A DNA stretch of 38,274 bases from positions 1 through 38,274 of the forward strand of contig JAIVJS010000009.1 in NCBI GenBank assembly GCA_020199905.1. Reading direction: 5' to 3'. The stretch is from Acidobacteriota bacterium (GTDB lineage: Bacteria > Acidobacteriota > Thermoanaerobaculia > UBA5066 > Gp7-AA6). The notes under the pieces are model-generated. The model was not told where the DNA came from, did no database searches, and worked only from the letters and a program-made list of their open reading frames with translations. Of the stretch, positions 25,282 to 34,141 are shown one piece after another. The position numbers and the translations under genes were made by a program. Every line of letters starts with the position of its first letter. Within the stretch, counting starts at the first letter, position 1.

Positions 25282-26607
25282 ATGAATCAGCACCTTCGTT
25301 CGCGCTTCGAGCGCCGGGCGGCGTTCCTGTCCCTTTTCCTGTCGGCGGCGGCCCTCTCTCTGCGCGCTCAGACGCCACCGCCGACACCCACACCGACGCC
25401 CGCGCCGGGGGGCGAAAATCCCTCGCCGGCGGCGCCCGACGACGCGAAGATGCGCGCGGAAGTCGAGCGCCAGATGAAACTGATGGAGGCGAAGCGCTGG
25501 ATCGTCGGCCTGAGCCCCAACGGCGGCGGCGCCTACATCAAGTCTCCCGACGGCAAGGTCTACTTCCGGCTCTACGGGTACGCCCAGCCGATCTTCACGC
25601 TGACCGACGCCTCGAATGCGCAGGCGTTCGGCACGACCGATTTCCGCATCCGCCGCGCGCGCCTCGATTTCTCCGTCGACTACGACGACATCTGGAAGCT
25701 CTTCCTCGAAATCGATGGTCAGGCGAGCGGCGGCGGAACCGGGCTGGTCGAAGGCTACGTCCAGTCGTCCTACGTCAAGGGACGCCACTACCTGCGGTTC
25801 GGCAAGTACATCAGCCCCTTTTCCACCGAGAACCTCCGCTCCTCCCGCGCGCTCGACACGGTCGAGCGTTTCATCGCTGTGAACACGATGTTCGGCCTCC
25901 CGGGCCTCGACGTGCAGTTCGGTCCGATGGCGTGGGGCTACGTGGATGCGGGGCACAAGCTCACGTACTACGCCGGCGTCTTCAACGGTAACGCGAGCGC
26001 GGCCGTGAGCACGGTCAACGGGTACGGAGGCAACGCCCGCGACAACAACAAGCAGAAGGAGTTTCAGACCCGTCTGAACTTCCAACCGGTCAAGGAGCTC
26101 ACGATCGGCGGCGCTTTCGACTACGACCAGGAGCTCGACCAGAACCTGCAGCTCACGAGCTACTCCGGTGCGAAGCTGATCGCGGTGACGGTCCGCGGAA
26201 AGCGCCGGGGATACGACGCGGATCTCCACTGGAAGAAGGAGAAGTGCTCCTTCGACGCGGAGTGGCTCCACGTCGACTTCCCCGACAATCCGAACAATGC
26301 TCACCGGGACGTCAAGCTGCACGGCGGTTACGCCCAGGCCGGCTACTGGGTGACGGGCAGCGAGGCGAAGGGCGTCCAGGGCATTCTGCGCGGAGAGTAC
26401 GCCGAGCTCGAGGGAGCGGCGGTCGAGACCGTGCGAGGCCGCACCATCACCGCGGTCACCGCCGGCGCGAACATCTGGTTCAACGGCTGGACGCGTCTCC
26501 AGATCGACGCGATCGAGGAGCACGTCAACGGCAATGGGAATGGCGCGTACACCGGCGGCTCGAAGTGGAGGCCGACGCTCCTGACCGAGCTGCAGGTGAA
26601 ATTTTGA
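25282..26607 (+). CDS. OprO/OprP-like (phosphate-selective-type) porin
   Basis: A 441-residue outer-membrane protein. Residues about 1-29 are a signal peptide (ending LSLRAQ), followed by a proline/threonine linker and a short coiled coil (AKMRAEVERQMKLMEAKRW). The barrel then begins, with FRLYGYAQPIFTLTD, FRIRRARLDFSVDYDDIWK and RFGKYISPFSTENLRSSRAL, typical of the OprO/OprP family. The chain ends LTELQVKF with the C-terminal Phe of outer-membrane barrels. Anion selectivity (phosphate or another oxyanion) is a family-level inference. ATG 25282 is preferred over the TTG 3 bp upstream. Confidence 0.85.
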   Translation: MNQHLRSRFERRAAFLSLFLSAAALSLRAQTPPPTPTPTPAPGGENPSPAAPDDAKMRAEVERQMKLMEAKRWIVGLSPNGGGAYIKSPDGKVYFRLYGYAQPIFTLTDASNAQAFGTTDFRIRRARLDFSVDYDDIWKLFLEIDGQASGGGTGLVEGYVQSSYVKGRHYLRFGKYISPFSTENLRSSRALDTVERFIAVNTMFGLPGLDVQFGPMAWGYVDAGHKLTYYAGVFNGNASAAVSTVNGYGGNARDNNKQKEFQTRLNFQPVKELTIGGAFDYDQELDQNLQLTSYSGAKLIAVTVRGKRRGYDADLHWKKEKCSFDAEWLHVDFPDNPNNAHRDVKLHGGYAQAGYWVTGSEAKGVQGILRGEYAELEGAAVETVRGRTITAVTAGANIWFNGWTRLQIDAIEEHVNGNGNGAYTGGSKWRPTLLTELQVKF

Positions 26608-26630
26608 CCGCCGCCGGCTGGGGAGGTCTG

Positions 26631-27653
26631 ATGAAGAGAATTTTGACGGGGCTCGCTCTGGCGGGATCCCTGGCGACGGCAGCGGCGGCGCCCGCCCGTG
26701 CGCAGGGAAAGACGGTCATCCAGTACGACTGCATTCCCAACTACGCCAACTGGGGCGGCGTGACGGCGCTCTACAGGCAGAAGACGGGCGTCACGGTCCC
26801 GCCGGACCCGAAGGGGTCTTCCGTCGCGCTCGCCGCGATCGAGAAGGAGAAGGACAGCCCCGTGGCGGACACGGCCTATTACTCGGGCGCGATCGGCTAC
26901 TCGGCGGCGCAGAAGGGCCTGCATCAGCCCTACAAGCCGGCCGGCTGGGACGGGATCCCGGCCGACCTGAAGGACCCGTCCGGGCTCTGGTGGACGGTTC
27001 ACACGGGGACGATCGCCTTCGTCGTCAACACGTCCGCGCTCGGCGGCGCCGCGGTCCCGCGGTCGTGGGCGGACCTGCTGAAGCCCGAGTACAGGGGAAA
27101 GGTCGCGTACGACGATCCGACCTGGGGCGGCACGTCCTACACGATGCTCTACGGGCTGAACGCGCTCTTCGGCGGCGACGAGAAGAACTTCAGGCCCGGT
27201 CTGGACTATCTGAAGAAGCTGGACGCCAACGTGCTGTCGTATCCGCGCGAGTCGATCTACAACGGCGTCCTCCGGGGCGAGGTGCCGATCTGGATCAACG
27301 CCGACGGGAACGGCTACAAGATGAAAAACGCCGACAACGGGCCGATCGACGTCGTGCTTCCGAAGGAGGGCACGTTCTCGATGCCGCTCGTCATGGGGAT
27401 GGTGAAGGGCGCGCCGCATCCTGGCGAGACCCGGAAGTACCTCGACTGGCTGCTGACGGCCGAGGCGCAGGCGGAGTTCTCGAAAGGATTCTTCCGCCCG
27501 GTGATCGAAGGCACGATCCCGCCGGAGATCGCCTCGAAGTTTCTCCCGGCGGCGGACTATCGCCGCGCGCGCACGCTCGATCTGGCGAAGATGGCCTCCG
27601 CCGCCGACGCGTTGAAGAAAGCCTGGCTCGACGAGATCCGGAGGGGACGCTGA
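26631..27653 (+). CDS. ABC transporter substrate-binding protein (Fe3+/polyamine/phosphonate-type)
   Basis: A 340-residue periplasmic protein with a signal peptide (MKRILTGLALAGSLATAAAA, cleaved near ARAQ). The fold of the AfuA/PotD-type binding proteins is indicated by FVVNTSALGG, PRSWADLLKPEYRGKVAYDD and EGTFSMPLVMGMVKGAPHPG. The ligand cannot be read; an unusual CIPNYANWGG near the N-terminus lies where the ligand loop is expected. ATG 26631 has a GGGAGG site and starts 23 bp after the porin stop. Two permeases and an ATPase follow, so this is a complete importer. Confidence 0.88.
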   Translation: MKRILTGLALAGSLATAAAAPARAQGKTVIQYDCIPNYANWGGVTALYRQKTGVTVPPDPKGSSVALAAIEKEKDSPVADTAYYSGAIGYSAAQKGLHQPYKPAGWDGIPADLKDPSGLWWTVHTGTIAFVVNTSALGGAAVPRSWADLLKPEYRGKVAYDDPTWGGTSYTMLYGLNALFGGDEKNFRPGLDYLKKLDANVLSYPRESIYNGVLRGEVPIWINADGNGYKMKNADNGPIDVVLPKEGTFSMPLVMGMVKGAPHPGETRKYLDWLLTAEAQAEFSKGFFRPVIEGTIPPEIASKFLPAADYRRARTLDLAKMASAADALKKAWLDEIRRGR

Positions 27654-27657
27654 TCGT

Positions 27658-27682
27658 CCCGGGAGACCCTTGACCTCCCGGG
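27658..27682 (+). promoter_or_regulatory. 8-bp GC hairpin enclosing the TTG start of permease 1
   Basis: CCCGGGAG (27658-27665) pairs perfectly with CTCCCGGG (27675-27682). The 9-base loop (27666-27674) holds the TTG start codon at 27670-27672. It would restrict ribosome access and could set a lower permease level than binding-protein level. Confidence 0.6.
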
Positions 27683-28524
27683 GGCGGAGGAGCGGGCAAG
27701 ACCCGATCGGGCCGTCCGCCGCCTGGATCGCACCCGCGGCGCTGTTTCTTCTCGTGGCCTTCGTCGCCCCGTTTGCCTCCCTTCTGCGCGCGGCCTCGCA
27801 CGGCGATCCCGCCGCTTTCCTGCGAGAGCTCGGCGGAGTCTGGACGCAGCCGCACACGCGGCGGGCGCTCGGCAACGGTCTCGCGCTTTCGGCGGCCGTT
27901 TCCATCGCCGCCATCCTGCTCTGCCTGCCCCCGGCGCATCTGCTCGCCCGCGCCCGTTTCCGGGGACGGAGCGCCGCGCGGATGCTCCTTTCCGTGCCGC
28001 TCTCGTTTTCCGGAGTGATCGTGGGCTTCCTCGCCATCGTGATGCTCGGACGGGTCGGTTTCGTGCCGGCGGTCGCGCAGGCCCTCTTCGGGCGGCCGCT
28101 CGGCGCCGGACTTGCCTACGCTCTGCCGGGGCTCTTCCTCGCGTACCTCTTTTTCGAGATTCCTCGGGCGGTGCTCGCGCTGGAGGCGGCCTTCGCCCGC
28201 CTGGATCCGGAGCTCGACGCGGCGGCCCGCACGCTCGGCGCCGGCCCGGTGCAGCGGTTCACGCGCGTCACCCTTCCCGCCCTGCGCCCGGCGCTTCTCG
28301 CGACCTTCGCCACGACGTTCTCCGTTTCCCTCGGGTCGTACGGCGCGGCGCTGATTCTGTCCCGGCGTTTTTCCGTGCTCCCGGTCGAGGCCTACCAGGA
28401 ATTCACCGCATTCGGCAACGACGCGGGCGCCGCCGCGATGGCGATCTGGCTGGCGGGCATCTCGATCGCGGTGTCCGTGGCGGCGGGGCGGGATCCGGTC
28501 CGGGGCTCGGAAGGGGCGCGATGA
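27670..28524 (+). CDS. ABC transporter permease 1
   Basis: A 284-residue inner-membrane protein with about six hydrophobic segments (AAWIAPAALFLLVAFVAPFA first). The cytoplasmic loop contacting the ATPase reads ELDAAARTLGAGPVQRFTRV, the EAA motif of binding-protein-dependent permeases. TTG 27670 is the only usable start: the frame is closed at 27613 and no ATG or GTG precedes the first helix. Its stop overlaps the ATG of permease 2 (ATGA). Confidence 0.85.
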   Translation: MTSRGRRSGQDPIGPSAAWIAPAALFLLVAFVAPFASLLRAASHGDPAAFLRELGGVWTQPHTRRALGNGLALSAAVSIAAILLCLPPAHLLARARFRGRSAARMLLSVPLSFSGVIVGFLAIVMLGRVGFVPAVAQALFGRPLGAGLAYALPGLFLAYLFFEIPRAVLALEAAFARLDPELDAAARTLGAGPVQRFTRVTLPALRPALLATFATTFSVSLGSYGAALILSRRFSVLPVEAYQEFTAFGNDAGAAAMAIWLAGISIAVSVAAGRDPVRGSEGAR

Positions 28525-29342
28525 CGGGCGCCTCGTCAGAACAGATCCGGTCCATTTCCGCGGCCGCTCTCCTCCTTCTGCTGCTCGCGGTGGTCGCCGC
28601 GCCGCTCGCCGTCGTCGTGGCTGGCTCCGTTCTCGACCCGCGCCTTCTCGGACTGGCCAGCGAGAGCTGGGAGGCCGGGTCCCGGCACGCCACCTGGTTC
28701 TCCTACGTTCTCTCTCTCTACGGGCGGCACCTCGCGCGGTCCGCGGCGCTCGCTCTCTGCGTCGTGGTTCTCGCGTTCGCCCTGGGAGCGCCCGCGGCAT
28801 ACGGTCTGTCCAGGCGGAAGGATCCGTTCGCGCGCGCCGTGGCCGTTCTGCTGGACGCTCCGCTCGCCGTGCCGGGCCTCGCGGTCGCGATCGGGCTTCT
28901 CCTCGCCTATCCGAGAGCGCGAGCGAGCGGCGCGGCGCTCGCCGCCGGCCACCTCGTCTATGCGCTTCCGTTTTTCGTGCGCGCCGCGGGAAACGCTCTT
29001 TCCGGCGGAAACGTCCCGGAGCTCGAGGAGGCGGCCGCGGTCTCGGGCGCCGGACGGTGGCAGCGGTTCCGCCGGATCGTTCTGCCTCTCGCCCGGCCGG
29101 GTCTTCTCGCCGGCGCGTTGATGGCGTTCACGATCTCCTGGGGAGAGTTCAACGTTTCTTTCCTGCTTTCGACGCCGACGACGTCGACGTTCCCATCGGC
29201 CCTCTATCTGACGTACACGACGAACAGCTTCCCGGTCGCGGCGGCGGCGACCACGCTCTTCCTCGCGGCGGCCGTTCCGGCACTGGCGCTCCTCCAGCGG
29301 ATCGCGTCTCCCGAGGCCGCGCGGTTCGGAGAGGCGGCGTGA
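28521..29342 (+). CDS. ABC transporter permease 2
   Basis: A 273-residue inner-membrane protein with about six hydrophobic segments and the EAA motif ELEEAAAVSGAGRWQRFRRI (about 170-190). The start is ATG 28521, overlapping the previous stop; its own stop overlaps the ATPase GTG (GTGA). It forms the channel with permease 1, as in the Fe3+/putrescine/phosphonate class of importers. Confidence 0.87.
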   Translation: MTGASSEQIRSISAAALLLLLLAVVAAPLAVVVAGSVLDPRLLGLASESWEAGSRHATWFSYVLSLYGRHLARSAALALCVVVLAFALGAPAAYGLSRRKDPFARAVAVLLDAPLAVPGLAVAIGLLLAYPRARASGAALAAGHLVYALPFFVRAAGNALSGGNVPELEEAAAVSGAGRWQRFRRIVLPLARPGLLAGALMAFTISWGEFNVSFLLSTPTTSTFPSALYLTYTTNSFPVAAAATTLFLAAAVPALALLQRIASPEAARFGEAA

Positions 29343-30415
29343 GCGCGCGCGTCGAGGTGCGAAGGCTGAGCAAAGCGTACGGGCGGGTGCCCGCGCTCGA
29401 CCGCGTCTCCCTGAGCCTGGAGCCCGGCTCGACGACGGCGCTCGTCGGCGCGTCCGGTTCCGGAAAAACAACGCTGCTCCGATGCCTGGCCGGCCTGCTC
29501 GCTCCCGATGCGGGGGAGATCCTCTTCGACGGGCGCGACGTCGCCGGCGTCCCCGCCGAGCGCCGGGGCGTCGGCGTCGTTTTCCAGTCCTACGCCCTGT
29601 TCCCGCATCTGACCGTCGCCGACAATCTGGCGTTCGGTCTCGACGTCCGGCGGACGTCCTCCGGCGATCGGGCCCGGCGCGTCGCGCAGCTCGCGGAGGA
29701 GCTCGGCCTCGAGCCGCTCCTCGACCGGCGGCCGGGCCAGATCTCCGGAGGAGAGCGGCAGCGGGTGGCGCTGGGCCGCGCCCTTGCCTACCGGCCGGTG
29801 CTCCTGCTCCTCGACGAGCCGCTCGCCGCGCTCGACCCGAACCTCGCGGAATCCGTGCGCGAAGCGCTCGCCCGCGCGATCGCCGCGGAGCGGACTACCG
29901 TCCTGATCGTCACGCACGACCGTGCAGACGCGCTCCGGCTGGGAGACCGGGTCGTGCTCCTGCGCGCCGGTCGCGTGGAGCAGGAAGGCGCTCCGCGCGA
30001 CCTCTACCGCTACCCGAAGACGGAGTACGCGGCGAGCTTCTTCGGATCGGGGGCGCTCTGGGAGGTCGAGGCGCGTGTCGAGGGCAGCGGGATCGTCGCG
30101 GAGACGCCGGTGGGACGGATCGCGCTGCCCGGCGCGCGGCCGGGACGACTGCGTCTCATCGTGCGCCCGGAGGCTCTCTCGGTCCGAGCTTCCGCTGGGA
30201 CATCTGTCACCGTGCGAGGTGTCTCGTACGAGGGCGACCGCTCGCGGATCGTGTTCACCGCGGGAGGCCGCGACGCGGTCGTTTTCGGGCCGGCGGGGCT
30301 CGAGGTGGCCCCCGGCGATCGTATTGGCATAACAGTAGATCCGCGGTTTCTGGTGGTTCTGCCGGAAGCCGAAGCGGCGCCCTCCCGGGCAGCCTCGCGC
30401 TCGCAAACCGCCTGA
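29339..30415 (+). CDS. ABC transporter ATP-binding protein
   Basis: A 358-residue ATPase: Walker A GASGSGKTT (about 38-46), Q-loop VVFQSYALFPHLTV, signature ISGGERQRVALGRAL, Walker B LLLLDEPLAALD and switch VTHDRADAL. The last 110 residues (from WEVEARVEGSG) form a TOBE-like domain as in FbpC/PotA-type ATPases, and the length fits that group. The start is GTG 29339, overlapping the permease 2 stop. It completes the importer of this cluster. Confidence 0.92.
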   Translation: MSARVEVRRLSKAYGRVPALDRVSLSLEPGSTTALVGASGSGKTTLLRCLAGLLAPDAGEILFDGRDVAGVPAERRGVGVVFQSYALFPHLTVADNLAFGLDVRRTSSGDRARRVAQLAEELGLEPLLDRRPGQISGGERQRVALGRALAYRPVLLLLDEPLAALDPNLAESVREALARAIAAERTTVLIVTHDRADALRLGDRVVLLRAGRVEQEGAPRDLYRYPKTEYAASFFGSGALWEVEARVEGSGIVAETPVGRIALPGARPGRLRLIVRPEALSVRASAGTSVTVRGVSYEGDRSRIVFTAGGRDAVVFGPAGLEVAPGDRIGITVDPRFLVVLPEAEAAPSRAASRSQTA

Positions 30416-30557
30416 AAACAGGGCCCTCCCGGAACGGGCAGGACCTTTGCGTGTAATGATCCCCGGGCCGCTGGCGTTCTCATGGGAGCGAGGGGCCGCC
30501 CGGGACGACTCTGGGGAACGCGTCGCGCCCGGATGCGCACGCGCCAACGAGCCAGGC

Positions 30558-30570
30558 AGCGGTAACCGCT
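30558..30570 (+). promoter_or_regulatory. 13-bp palindrome upstream of macA
   Basis: AGCGGTAACCGCT is a perfect inverted repeat (6-bp arms, one central base) 52 bp before the macA start, in a 206-bp gap (30416-30621) that holds no credible gene. A repressor-binding site is possible; no regulator gene is nearby. Confidence 0.35.
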
Positions 30571-30621
30571 CCGCGGCGATGCGCCCGCGGCGGCGGGACG
30601 CCCAATCAGATCGGGAGTTTC

Positions 30622-32018
30622 GTGAAGACCAAGATCATCTGGATCACCGTCATCGTCGTCGCCGCGGTCGGCCTCTACCTGGCGATCAACGGGCGCCGGA
30701 AGCCCGAGGAGAAATATCGCACCGCCGCGATCGACCAGGGCGACATCACGCAGACCGTTGCCGCGACCGGCGCCCTGTCCGCCGTCACGACGGTGCAGGT
30801 CGGCAGCCAGGTCTCCGGGATCATCGCGAAGCTCTACGCCGACTTCAACAGCCAGGTGAAGAAAGGCGACCTCTTGGCGGAGCTCGACGAGACGCCGTTC
30901 AAGGAAAAGATCGCCCAGAACGTCGCGGCGCTCGAGAAGGCGCGGGTCGAGATGCGCAACGCGGAAATCTCCCTGCGGCGCCAGAAAGCGCTCTCGCAAC
31001 AGGGCCTCGCGCCGCAGGCGGACATCGACCAGGCGCAGGCCAACTACGACGCGGCGCGCGCCAGCGTGGCGCAGGCACAGGCGACGCTCAACCAGGCGCA
31101 GACGGACCTGCGCAACTCCAGGATCAAGGCCCCGATCGACGGAGTGGTCGTGTCCCGGCAATACGACGTCGGGCAGACGGTCGCCGCGTCGTTCCAGGCG
31201 CCGACGCTCTTCACGATCGCTCAGGACCTGACCAAGATGCAGGTCTCCGCCGACATCTCCGAGTCCGACATCGGCCAGATCAAGGTCGGTGAGCCGGTCC
31301 GCTTCAACGTCGACGCGTATCCGGACCGGAATTTCCGGGGCAAGGTCTCCCAGGTCCGCCTGAACGCGACCGTCAACCAGAACGTCGTCACCTATCCGGT
31401 CATCGTCGAGGTGAACAACGAGGATCTGCTGCTGAAGCCGACGATGACCGCCAACGTCACGGTCGACGTGGCATCGGCGAAGAACGTCCTGCGCGTGCCG
31501 AACGCCGCGCTGCGCTTTCGCCCGGAGGTCAAGGAGGGGTCGGAGAAGCCGGCAGCGGCCGCCGATCGGAGCGGCGGCTCGGGCGGCGGCTCCGGCGGCA
31601 GCCGCGGGGCAGCGGCGGGGGCGCGGCCGGAGGCCAGGCGGGAGCGGGGACAACGACAGGTCAGGGCCGTGCGGGGTCGGGACGCGGGTCCGGCGGCCGC
31701 GGCGGGGCGGAGGGGTCGGTCGCCGCCGCCGGAGGATCCGGCGCCTGGGCCGGCCAGGGCCGCGGCGGGCGGGCGGGCGCCCGCGCGAGATCGTCCACCG
31801 TCTACATGCCCGCCGGCCCCAACGGCGAGCCCAGGGCCGCCGAGATCCGCACGGGGATCACGGACGGGCGTTTCACGCAGATCGTCTCGGGGGATGTCAA
31901 GGCGGCAGACCTCGTGATCGTGGGCCTCGCCACGACGAAGGCGTCCGCGACGGGCAACTCCCCGCTCGCCGCGCCGAGGGCGCCGGGGGGCCCGGGCGGC
32001 GGACGGAGAGGATTCTGA
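30622..32018 (+). pseudogene. macA: MacA-type periplasmic adaptor, broken by a one-base frameshift in the Gly-rich linker
   Basis: The adaptor of a tripartite MacAB-TolC-type exporter. Residues 1-25 are an N-terminal anchor (KIIWITVIVVAAVGLYLAIN). The lipoyl half (GSQVSGIIAKLYADFNSQVK), the coiled-coil hairpin (about 95-150; QKALSQQGLAPQADIDQAQA) and the barrel (FRGKVSQVRLNATVNQNVVT) follow. In the starting frame the end after about 31600 is unlike any protein and stops at 31917. In the frame one base back a glycine-rich linker leads into VYMPAGPNGEPRAAEIRTGI and SGDVKAADLVIVGLATTKA, the expected MacA end, stopping at 32016-32018. So one G is probably missing near 31603-31620, by mutation or sequencing error. 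The start is GTG 30622. Confidence 0.82.
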
Positions 32019-32046
32019 GCGCGAGCCGGATCGTTCGCCGCGCGCC

Positions 32047-32772
<726 letters not shown>

Positions 32773-32779
32773 GGATGGC

Positions 32780-33997
32780 GTGCTGAAATTCCTGACGATT
32801 CTGAAAGTGGGCCTGAAGGCGATCGTGCGCAACAAGCTGCGTTCGACGCTGACGGCGCTCGGAATCATCATCGGCGTGGCGTGCGTGATCGCGATGATCG
32901 CCGTCGGCGGCGGGGCCCAGGCCGCGGTGCAGCAGCAGATCTCCTCGCTCGGGACCAATTTTCTGATGATCTTCCCCGGCGCCGCGACGCAGTCCGGAGC
33001 GCGGCTCTTCACGGGTCAGTCCACGATCACAGAAGACGACGTCGTAGCGGTTCGCAACGAGTCTCCTTCCGTGGCGTACGTCTCGCCCATGGCGCGTTCG
33101 TCGGCTCAGGTCGTCGTCGGAAATCTCAACTGGGGGACGTCGATCCAGGGCGTGGGGGTCGACTGGCCCTTCATCCGATCGTGGAACGTGGACCGCGGCG
33201 GCTTCTTCGGCGACTCGGAAGTTCGCTCCGCCGCGAAGGTCTGCGTCCTCGGGGCGACGGTGGCGAGATCCCTCTTCGGAGACGAGAACCCCGTCAGCCA
33301 GACGGTGCGCATCAAGAATTTTCCCTTCAAGGTGATCGGCGTCCTCGAGAGCAAGGGCGGCAGCACGATGGGGCAGGACCAGGATGACACCGTCGTGGCG
33401 CCCTACTCGACCGTGATGAAGCTTCTGAAGCGCACGACGAAGATCGACATGTTCATGGCGTCGGCGGTCTCTCGGGACGCGGTCGGCGAGGCGCAGGCCG
33501 AGATCGAGGCCCTGCTCCGGCAGCGGCACCGCCTCGGCCCGGGGCAGGACGCCGATTTTCAGATCCGCTCTCAGCAGGAGATCGCCCAGACCGCCGATCA
33601 GACGTCCAGGCAGATGTCCGCCCTGCTCGCCGCAATTGCCTCCATCTCGCTTCTCGTGGGAGGCATCGGGATCATGAACATCATGCTGGTCTCGGTCACC
33701 GAGCGCACCCGCGAAATCGGCATTCGCATGGCGATCGGGGCCAAGGGGCGCGACATTCTCACGCAGTTCCTGATCGAGGCCCTGACGCTTTCCGTGGCGG
33801 GCGGGGCCCTCGGCGTCGCGCTCGGGATCGCCACGTCCCGATTCCTGGCCTGGAAGCAGCAGTGGCCGATCGTCCTGGCGCCGGCGGCGATCCTTCTCGC
33901 GTTTGGTTTCTCCGCCGCGATCGGAATCTTCTTCGGGTTCTACCCGGCGAGAAAGGCATCGCGCCTCGATCCCATCGACGCCCTCCGCTACGAATAG
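32780..33997 (+). CDS. MacB-type ABC permease (FtsX family)
   Basis: A 405-residue protein: first helix after KLRSTLTALGIIIGVACVIA, a large periplasmic MacB-PCD domain (about 45-265) and three C-terminal helices from SALLAAIASISLLVGGIGIM. MLVSVTERTREIGIRMAIGA and FYPARKASRLDPIDALRYE are FtsX/MacB signatures. With the MacA-type adaptor and the ATPase it would export macrolides, peptides or lipids; no TolC gene is in the window. The start is GTG 32780. Confidence 0.93.
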   Translation: MLKFLTILKVGLKAIVRNKLRSTLTALGIIIGVACVIAMIAVGGGAQAAVQQQISSLGTNFLMIFPGAATQSGARLFTGQSTITEDDVVAVRNESPSVAYVSPMARSSAQVVVGNLNWGTSIQGVGVDWPFIRSWNVDRGGFFGDSEVRSAAKVCVLGATVARSLFGDENPVSQTVRIKNFPFKVIGVLESKGGSTMGQDQDDTVVAPYSTVMKLLKRTTKIDMFMASAVSRDAVGEAQAEIEALLRQRHRLGPGQDADFQIRSQQEIAQTADQTSRQMSALLAAIASISLLVGGIGIMNIMLVSVTERTREIGIRMAIGAKGRDILTQFLIEALTLSVAGGALGVALGIATSRFLAWKQQWPIVLAPAAILLAFGFSAAIGIFFGFYPARKASRLDPIDALRYE

Positions 33998-34067
33998 CCT
34001 CGGCTCTCGGCTCTCGGCTGTCTGCTCTCGGCTCCCAGGACTGAAACTGAAATCTGACGACTGACAA
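33998..34067 (+). repeat. ten-unit heptamer array before the histidine kinase gene
   Basis: From directly after the stop at 33997, ten units run in exact 7-bp phase: CCTCGGC, TCTCGGC, TCTCGGC, TGTCTGC, TCTCGGC, TCCCAGG, ACTGAAA, CTGAAAT, CTGACGA, CTGACAA. The unit changes midway from a TNNNNGC type to a CTGANNA type without losing phase. A -10 box follows at 34084. Confidence 0.8.
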
Positions 34068-34083
34068 CTCGTCCCCCTGCCCG

Positions 34084-34089
34084 TACAAT
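34084..34089 (+). promoter_or_regulatory. -10 box (TACAAT) of the histidine kinase transcript
   Basis: TACAAT lies 13 bp before an ATG at 34103 and 48 bp before the kinase TTG at 34138. The spacing to ATG 34103 matches the leaderless pattern of other genes here. Confidence 0.5.
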
Positions 34090-34102
34090 GTTTCTACACA
34101 CC

Positions 34103-34141
34103 ATGCCTGATCCCCGGTCCTTCGGGACCCCCCGGCGTTGA
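34103..34141 (+). other. 12-codon leader frame with UUCG hairpin overlapping the kinase start
   Basis: ATG 34103 opens a frame encoding MPDPRSFGTPRR, ending at TGA 34139-34141, which overlaps the TTG start at 34138-34140. Within it GGTCC-TTCG-GGACC (34116-34129) forms a hairpin with a cUUCGg tetraloop. Either this is a coupled leader peptide, or one C is missing from the run at 34128-34133 and the kinase really begins at 34103. Confidence 0.45.

Noticed and set aside
24427..26523. 698-residue frame on the minus strand
   Set aside because: It runs antisense across two independent, family-supported genes (phosphoesterase and porin).
30416..30621. Possible small gene in the gap before macA
   Set aside because: The only frame with an ATG reads low-complexity Arg/Ala/Gly-rich sequence with no ribosome-binding site or family features.
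31600..31800. Programmed ribosomal frameshift in the MacA-type gene
   Set aside because: No slippery heptamer with a following pseudoknot was recognised; G-run error or mutation is simpler.
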